Positions 58,884-64,000 of a stretch of DNA of 64,000 nucleotides are shown piece by piece. Every line of letters begins with the position of its first letter. Within the stretch, counting starts at the first letter, position 1. The stretch spans positions 248,001 through 312,000 of the forward strand of contig MCFL01000013.1 of the NCBI GenBank assembly GCA_002102555.1, given 5' to 3'. Below the pieces are notes generated by a model that was not told where the DNA came from, did not search any database, and was given only the letters and a program-made list of their open reading frames with translations. The stretch is from Catenaria anguillulae PL171. Its lineage: Eukaryota; Blastocladiomycota; Blastocladiomycetes; Blastocladiales; Catenariaceae. The position numbers and the translations under genes are program-made.

Positions 58884-60448
58884 TCACCAAGCAACCAAAT
58901 CCGCTTCGCCAAACGTACTGGAAAACTCGGTTTCCCCGACCGTATGTCCATCCTGCTGCCCCACCGATTCTGCAAACCATTCTGGCGCCCGCTCCCTCAT
59001 AAACTTGCCAATGTGCCGCCCGACCTGTTCAAACTCGAGAAGGAACCCGTCATGCCCGTCCGGACTGTCAATGACCTGCAACTCGGCATCCTCCAAGCAC
59101 TCTGCCAACGCCCTCTGCTCGCCAATCGCAAACAAGCCATCCGACTCGACGCCAAGCACAAGCGCTGGTTGCTTGACCGCCGCGCGCACGGCTCTCCAAT
59201 GGCGCTCGCCATCGTCCTCATCCTCATCATCCTCGCCGACCCACCGCCCGCGCGCAACGTCGTGCGTGTCCATCTTACGCGTCAACGCAATGTAACAGTT
59301 TGCGTCAAATCGCGCGACAAACTTGTCGCCCTGATACCGCAAATACGACTGGGCGGAAAACACGCCCGCCGTCAGCTTGTGCGTGGGCTCAGCGCCCGTG
59401 AGCGTTTCATTTGGCGCCTGGCCAAAGTGGGCAGCGCCGTCGTTGTGTGCGAGTTTGAGCGAGGCGTTGGCGACGTGGGCGCCTGCCTCGGCTTTGACGC
59501 GCGCGGCAGACTGCGGTTTCGAGACCATGATTTTACGGCCAAAGCGTGCCTCGAACGAGTGGTGCGACCGGTATGTCAACATGGCTTGCATGCGCGCAGA
59601 GGCGAGGCCCGCGTTGGGTCGTGCAGACGCCGAGTAGTGGCCGTTTTCTAGCAGGCAGGTATCGCAGCAAACACAGTGAGCGGGCGTTGACATCATGCGC
59701 AAGTCGCAAGGAGCGGATGGCATAATAAAAACGTACGATAGTTGGGATCTGCAAAGATACACTGCCGCTGCGCCTCGCCCCACGAAATGCCCCAAGCGCC
59801 CAATCTCGACACACTGGCAATCGGCACGACAAACCGAACATACTCGGGCCCAAGCTCGGCCGCCATCTCGAGCGCATGCATCCCGCCCATACTCCCGCCA
59901 ATTGCAAACTGAATCCGCTTGATTCCCAAATGGTCGTACACATGCTTGAACAACCTCACATCATCCCGCACGGACGCCACGGGGAAATCGGGCCCCCATT
60001 GCTTGCCCGTCTCTGGATTGATGGTGAGCGGCGACGCAGACCCGTACGGCGACCCAAGCACGTTGCAGCACACAATAAAGAAGCGCCTCGTGTCAAAGGA
60101 GTGACCGGGACCGAGCAGTGGCGCCCACCAGTCGCTCACGTCGGCCGACCCCGACACGGCATGAAAGATAGCGATCACGTTGGATTTGGATGCGTCGAGC
60201 GTGCCAAACGTCTTGTAGGCAACGGGAACTGGTGCGGGAAGTGTTGCGCCGCATTCGAGAGGGAAGGCGGATGGGTGCAGGTAGATTTGCTGCGAGCGGA
60301 CCAGGGATGGGTACGGGTTGAGCGCGTTTGGGTCCTGCATGGTGCTGATTGAAGTGCTTGGCACGGGCGAGTCGGGCGGGGTCGGGCCAGCTGGGTCGTT
60401 GTGGGTGGCCGACTGGGGTGGAGTCGGGCAAGTATCCGAGGAGGTCAT
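58884..60448 (-). CDS. MET2: Homoserine O-acetyltransferase (methionine biosynthesis)
   Basis: Exons 60448-59737 and 59647-58884 give 491 residues. Transfers acetyl from acetyl-CoA to homoserine. The alpha/beta-hydrolase fold is clear: VPVAYKTFGTLDASKSN, HAVSGSADVSDWW, FFIVCCNVLGSPYGSASPL, and the nucleophile elbow AIGGSMGGMHALEMA with catalytic Ser. After the intron come ASARPNAGLASARMQAMLTY, SAQSYLRYQGDKFVARFDAN, CYIALTRKMDTHDVARGR (catalytic Asp region), and near the end SPDGHDGFLLE with the catalytic His. An insertion of about 20 acidic residues (GEDDEDEDDGE) precedes the last strand. All triad residues are present. Confidence 0.93.
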
Positions 60449-60863
60449 GGTGGTGGTAGAATTTGCATGTGACGATCTGCTCGCGCGTCTGGTTCAACAC
60501 TAAAGCGGCACGAGTGACCTTTTGTAATGTGACGGTATACACATCCCGGCTCGCTCTTCTCCCTCTTTCCATGCTGACTGTCCAATGTCTGCGTAACCGT
60601 CGGGCCAATCCCGAATTCAAGCGGGCCATTCACCACAGTGGCGTCCAGAGGGAGCTGGCATCGTGTGCGGACACATGAAAAATTGACGCGTGTCGCGCAA
60701 TTCGGTCGGCGAATCACGTCATTTAGTCGCGAGGTATGCAGGCTTGACGAGAATGACTCACGCATATGAGGTGACCCTGGCTCACGCAGGGTCGAAGTCC
60801 ATATTCAAGTTATTGTTACATTGCGGACGTGTGAGATGATGAATAGGGAAAGAGGAAACCACG
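60449..60863. other. intergenic region between MET2 and UVSSA (tandem, minus strand)
   Basis: About 415 bases: MET2 promoter and UVSSA 3' UTR. No gene supported. A palindrome-like CACGTGTG-type E-box was not found. Confidence 0.35.
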
Positions 60864-62526
60864 TCAAGGAGAGCCAAATAGCTCTCGCTCCAAATCCGAG
60901 GAATCATCAGACCCAGAGTGATCCCCGCTGGCCGACAACTGACTTGCTGATACTGAGTGGACAAGTGATTCGTTCAAATCGGGAATGGGAACATCCTCAA
61001 AATCAAGGTCATCCTCCTCCTCATCCTCCGCTTCAATCTGCTCGTCGCCCGCTCTGGCCTCAAACATGGACCCAGCCACGCCGCCCTCCTCCTCCCTCAC
61101 GTCAGCCAACACCGAACATCCCAGCGCCTCAGCCCTTTGCACTAATCCATGCACTTGCTCCTTGCACGCCACGACCCGCCCAATCGCGCTCCTGACTAGT
61201 GCGTCACTTGAGAAATGCACGAGAGTCGCCTCCAGCGCAGTTAAACACGAATCCAATTTGGGAAGCACATGGATTACAGCACGGCGATACGCTCGGTCCA
61301 CCTCAGCCAGCAATGCCGGCGCAACTTGTCCTTCGCCGCACGGGTCGGCAGCGGATGCGGACCTTAAGCCATGCAAGTTGATTTCGAGTCGGTATGTGGT
61401 CGATCCGAGTCCAAATGCAGCAGACATTTCGGCGTATGTCTGGGGGACTGGCGACGACGACCGAGCAGCTGAGGCTATCGGCCGGCCATCGTTCATGTCT
61501 GCCGCAAGCATTTCGTCCACAGTTGGAGCAGCAATGTTGAGCATGGCCGTGAATTGCGCGAGAAAGTCGGATAGGGATGGATCGAGGTTGTCTGCTTGGT
61601 CAAGGGCTGATTGGCGGGCCGCTGCGCGAGATTCAACAGTCGCTTGTTGGGCGGCTCGTTCGGCGGCGAGCTGCGCGCGGAAAGGCGAAAAGTCGATGGA
61701 GTATGTTGACTGGAGGCGGTCGAGGAAGGTGGCGAGCTAACAATGAACGAGACAAGAAACCATGAAATGACTGTCTTGAGGATGATGGGAGGCAGCACGG
61801 CATCAAAAGTACATACGAGTGGCTCGGATGCGCCAAACTTTTGATTCCATCCAAACACAATCTTTATAGTCGTCTCCCGTAAGGTATCTGCGACAGATTT
61901 CGGCGGCGGCAACACGACATGTGCAGCAACTCGATTGACATTACAACCCTTTGGGCCAATCGTCGCAATCGCTAATTCATTCAACAGAGGGAAGGTGAGT
62001 GATCGTGCGAGCTCGGAGCGAATAAAGAGATAGTCAATGAGCAGCAATGCGGCGAGACGAGGGCGAGACGAGGCTGTGCGGCGGAGGCCAAGGGTCCCAA
62101 AGAGGGTCGAGTGAGCCTCAGAGAGGTCGGCATCGGATGTGCGGCAGCGTTGCTTGAGTGTCTAGATGAGTTCATCCAAGTCGTGGCAGGATGAGTTGGC
62201 GAGTTTCTACATGGCGCCATCGCTCAGGAAACAACAACCTTCATGTCCTCTTGGCTGAGCTCGGCCAGGGTCGCAGCTCCAGAATCAAGCAGGCGGCGGA
62301 CGCATTTGGCCATTGGCCCTATTCCCTGGTCGTTCTTGGCTGGGCTTTGCGCTGCAGCGCCATATTCGGGGGGCCTTCTCCGCCGATTACCTCGGCCACG
62401 TCCTGCATGCGAGACACCGCGGCCGCGGTTGGCGGACGGCCCAGCTACGGATAGTGCATCATTTGAAGGATTTACATTGAGTTGCTTTGCGCCGCGTGTG
62501 CGGCGGCGGGCGATTGGATCGGACAT
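60864..62526 (-). CDS. UVSSA: UVSSA-like transcription-coupled repair scaffold, without zinc-finger C-terminus
   Basis: Exons 62526-62239, 62161-61817 and 61736-60864 give 501 residues. UVSSA recruits TFIIH and USP7 to stalled RNA polymerase II. The N-terminal VHS/ENTH-like region reads TLKQRCRTSDADLSEAHSTL, LAALLLIDYLFIRSELARSL and SVADTLRETTIKIVFGWNQK with FG. It is the counterpart of the KELKKLCR...RSH...A...WNEKFG series. A charged coiled coil (AQLAAERAAQQATVESRAAA) and helices comparable to CLTEVESCF follow. The C-terminus is acidic (EAEDEEEDDLDFEDVPIPDL), like the TFIIH-binding acidic patch, and the protein stops there. The DUF2043 zinc-binding region is missing. An ATG at 62595 is an alternative start. 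Confidence 0.7.
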
Positions 62527-63729
62527 GATTGTTGCGATCGTCTTGTAATCAATGTGCCCCTCAGTAAACACGTTCATATCGTCAAATGACCACAATCAGG
62601 CCACCATAAAGGTGAGAACGGCCATGGCACCACATTTGGCGCGAGAAAATCGCAGATGACGGGCCGCGCAGCGTTCCCACGCCGGTTGCAGCGCAGGTGG
62701 CAATGGTGAGGTCTTGACTCTCCAGCTCGGCCTCATGCCTTGCGGTACGAGTGCCCGGGTCAATCACTGTTGACGGACCACTACACTCCCTCCATGGCAC
62801 ACTGCCACACGGCCATGACGAAAAGCAGTATGTAGCACCTCAGCTCGCCGACCATGGCCTTGGCCTTGGCCAAAAGGGCGGTGAACCCTTCCATTGTCAG
62901 CTGACTTGCATTTCTGGACACCGCATGATCATGTTCCAAACCGAGAAGACAAATCTGGAACCTCTTGCAAGCTCTGAAGCTCTTTGCTTGCCTCCTTATA
63001 CACATCTAAAACATTAATAATTTTGCAGAAAGCTTCCACAATTTGAAACCCAAGTGCCATTGTGTGGCGCTCATGTGAGCGGTTCAAAGTGAAACGCTGC
63101 CTGCAGAGGCAAACAGGATGCCGACCCACAACGCAATACTTGTGGCTGAAAAACGTCACTTGATGAGTTTCGGAGAGCGCCACTCGCACCCAGGTCCGAC
63201 ATGCACACACTGATCAACAGCAAGCACCCGGTCATGCGAACTCGGAGGCACGCAGGCAAATGGATACCGAATGGCCTTCCATTCGGGTGCACCACACTTG
63301 GCATCCTCAAAAGGCCATGGCCACGCATGATGGCCAGCTCATCAACCAATCGCACCGCCGTCCTCGTCACATGAGTGCGCCAGGTCAGCGCGCCAGTTCG
63401 CCAGGCCGCCAGCGACGCCATGCCACTTCGCCACTCACCCTTGTCCCGCGCGTTGATTGCAGCTCTGTTGCGAAGCACCTGCTTGACGGACACATGAGTG
63501 TGTGTGTCATGTCAGTGTCACAAGGAAAGCACTCATGCGATTCAGATGACAGCTCAAGTTGCCCGCTCATAAGGATTGCACCACCCCACTTCATTCCTAC
63601 CTGACTGGCTCTTTACAGTTTTCTCTGTCACGAGCTTCACGGGCCCCTTTCCTCCTCCAACATTTTAGATTCCCGCCGTCTCTCGCTTCCATCCCCCCAT
63701 TCAGCCCTCCACCAATCACTGCATCCATC
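62527..63729. other. region between UVSSA and the right-edge gene
   Basis: About 1.2 kb between divergent genes. Apart from a doubtful minus-strand coding stretch at 62781-63060 (listed separately), I see no supported gene. The part at 63580-63729 is CT-rich leader-like sequence before the plus-strand gene. Confidence 0.35.
62781..63060 (-). CDS. Doubtful small helical protein
   Basis: An ATG at 63060 opens an amphipathic helical peptide (LGFQIVEAFCKIINVLDVYK, then EASKELQSLQ) that stops in frame. A second open stretch (LTMEGFTALLAKAKAMVGEL) continues in a different frame. Joining them needs either a 37-base intron (GTCTTC...TCCAG) or a one-base correction. The four-helix look recalls HeLo/MLKL-type N-terminal domains, but this is weak. 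It may be a fragment of a dead gene. Confidence 0.2.
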
Positions 63730-64000
63730 ATGACCGAAAAGGACCTCAAGGACGTCAAGGCGTCGACCGAGGGCGAGGTCGAGCAGCAAAAGTCTTTCGT
63801 CATTGTGCGTGCCCATTCCCCGTTTCGCCCGCCAGCCATGACGAGAGCTAACTCGCGACATCCACCCTCTGAATACTCAGGACGAGGAGTTCGAGGCTAT
63901 GATTTCAGGTACTCCTACATTTGCCCAATCCATTGATCCGCCATGTCTCGCATCCACTCACCCACGCGTTTTGCTGACGACGTTGCTCAGAAATCGTGCC
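63730..64000 (+). CDS. 5' end of an unidentified gene (3' part outside window)
   Basis: Exons 63730-63804, 63881-63908 (28-base micro-exon) and from 63991 onward. The start is MTEKDLKDVKASTEGEVEQQ, followed after splicing by KSFVIDEEFEAMISEIVP. All three junctions keep frame with good GT-AG signals. The charged start ending in an EIVP motif could be the cytosolic head of an OPT-type oligopeptide transporter, but the visible 38 residues are too few to say. Confidence 0.5.

Overview
The window reads as nuclear DNA of a fungus. It is gene-dense, with about 30 protein genes. Most of these are split by short GT-AG introns, usually 67-105 bases, and intergenic gaps run from about 150 bases to 1.3 kb. 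Fungal markers include a chitin synthase, three CBM18/chitin deacetylase genes, malate synthase ending in a peroxisomal SRL signal, Met2 homoserine O-acetyltransferase and an Mpr1-like acetyltransferase. Genes rarely seen in yeasts (UVSSA, PPIL1-type cyclophilin, CHID1, a membrane-bound cyclic nucleotide phosphodiesterase) suggest an early-diverging, possibly zoosporic lineage such as Blastocladiomycota or chytrids. That placement is inference. All exon borders were derived by hand from reading-frame continuity, splice signals and remembered family similarity; no search or transcript data were available.

Layout. 1-255: 5' end of the MICOS subunit Mic10 (minus). 0.9-8.1 kb: tandem cluster of three secreted CBM18 plus NodB chitin deacetylases; the first has broken reading frames. 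9.5-19.4 kb: R3H-domain protein, Vps9-type Rab5 GEF (minus), a possible Rrn11/TAF1A-like Pol I factor (minus) and an unknown membrane protein. 20-28.2 kb: GPI10 mannosyltransferase, malate synthase (minus), a NDUFA11-like complex I subunit, YAE1 (minus) and a GHMP galactokinase/GalNAc kinase (minus). 29.3-36.1 kb: two nearly identical, inverted metacaspase-like pseudoenzyme genes flanking about 4.5 kb that holds a decayed transposon-like protein gene. 36.2-42.2 kb: unknown polytopic membrane protein and a chitin synthase interrupted by about five one-base losses. 42.8-46.9 kb: RMND1, CHID1-type GH18 protein (minus), Mpr1-like GNAT (minus). 47.3-64 kb: EST1/SMG7-like protein, small IF1-like protein (minus), six-TM cyclic nucleotide phosphodiesterase, PPIL1 cyclophilin (minus), DUF7918-like protein, MET2 (minus), UVSSA (minus), a doubtful small ORF, and the 5' end of an unknown gene at the right edge.

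How they relate. As usual in a fungal chromosome there are no operons. The clearest functional grouping is cell-wall chitin metabolism: three paralogous chitin deacetylases in a row, with a chitin synthase further along. Mitochondrial functions recur (Mic10, NDUFA11-like, RMND1, IF1-like) but are not linked. The most unusual locus is the inverted pair of caspase-fold proteins whose catalytic His and Cys are both replaced. The most unusual single gene is the phosphodiesterase with a six-helix membrane domain. Several frame breaks have the same signature (one C or T missing from a short homopolymer), so consensus errors in the source assembly must be considered before any gene here is called a pseudogene.
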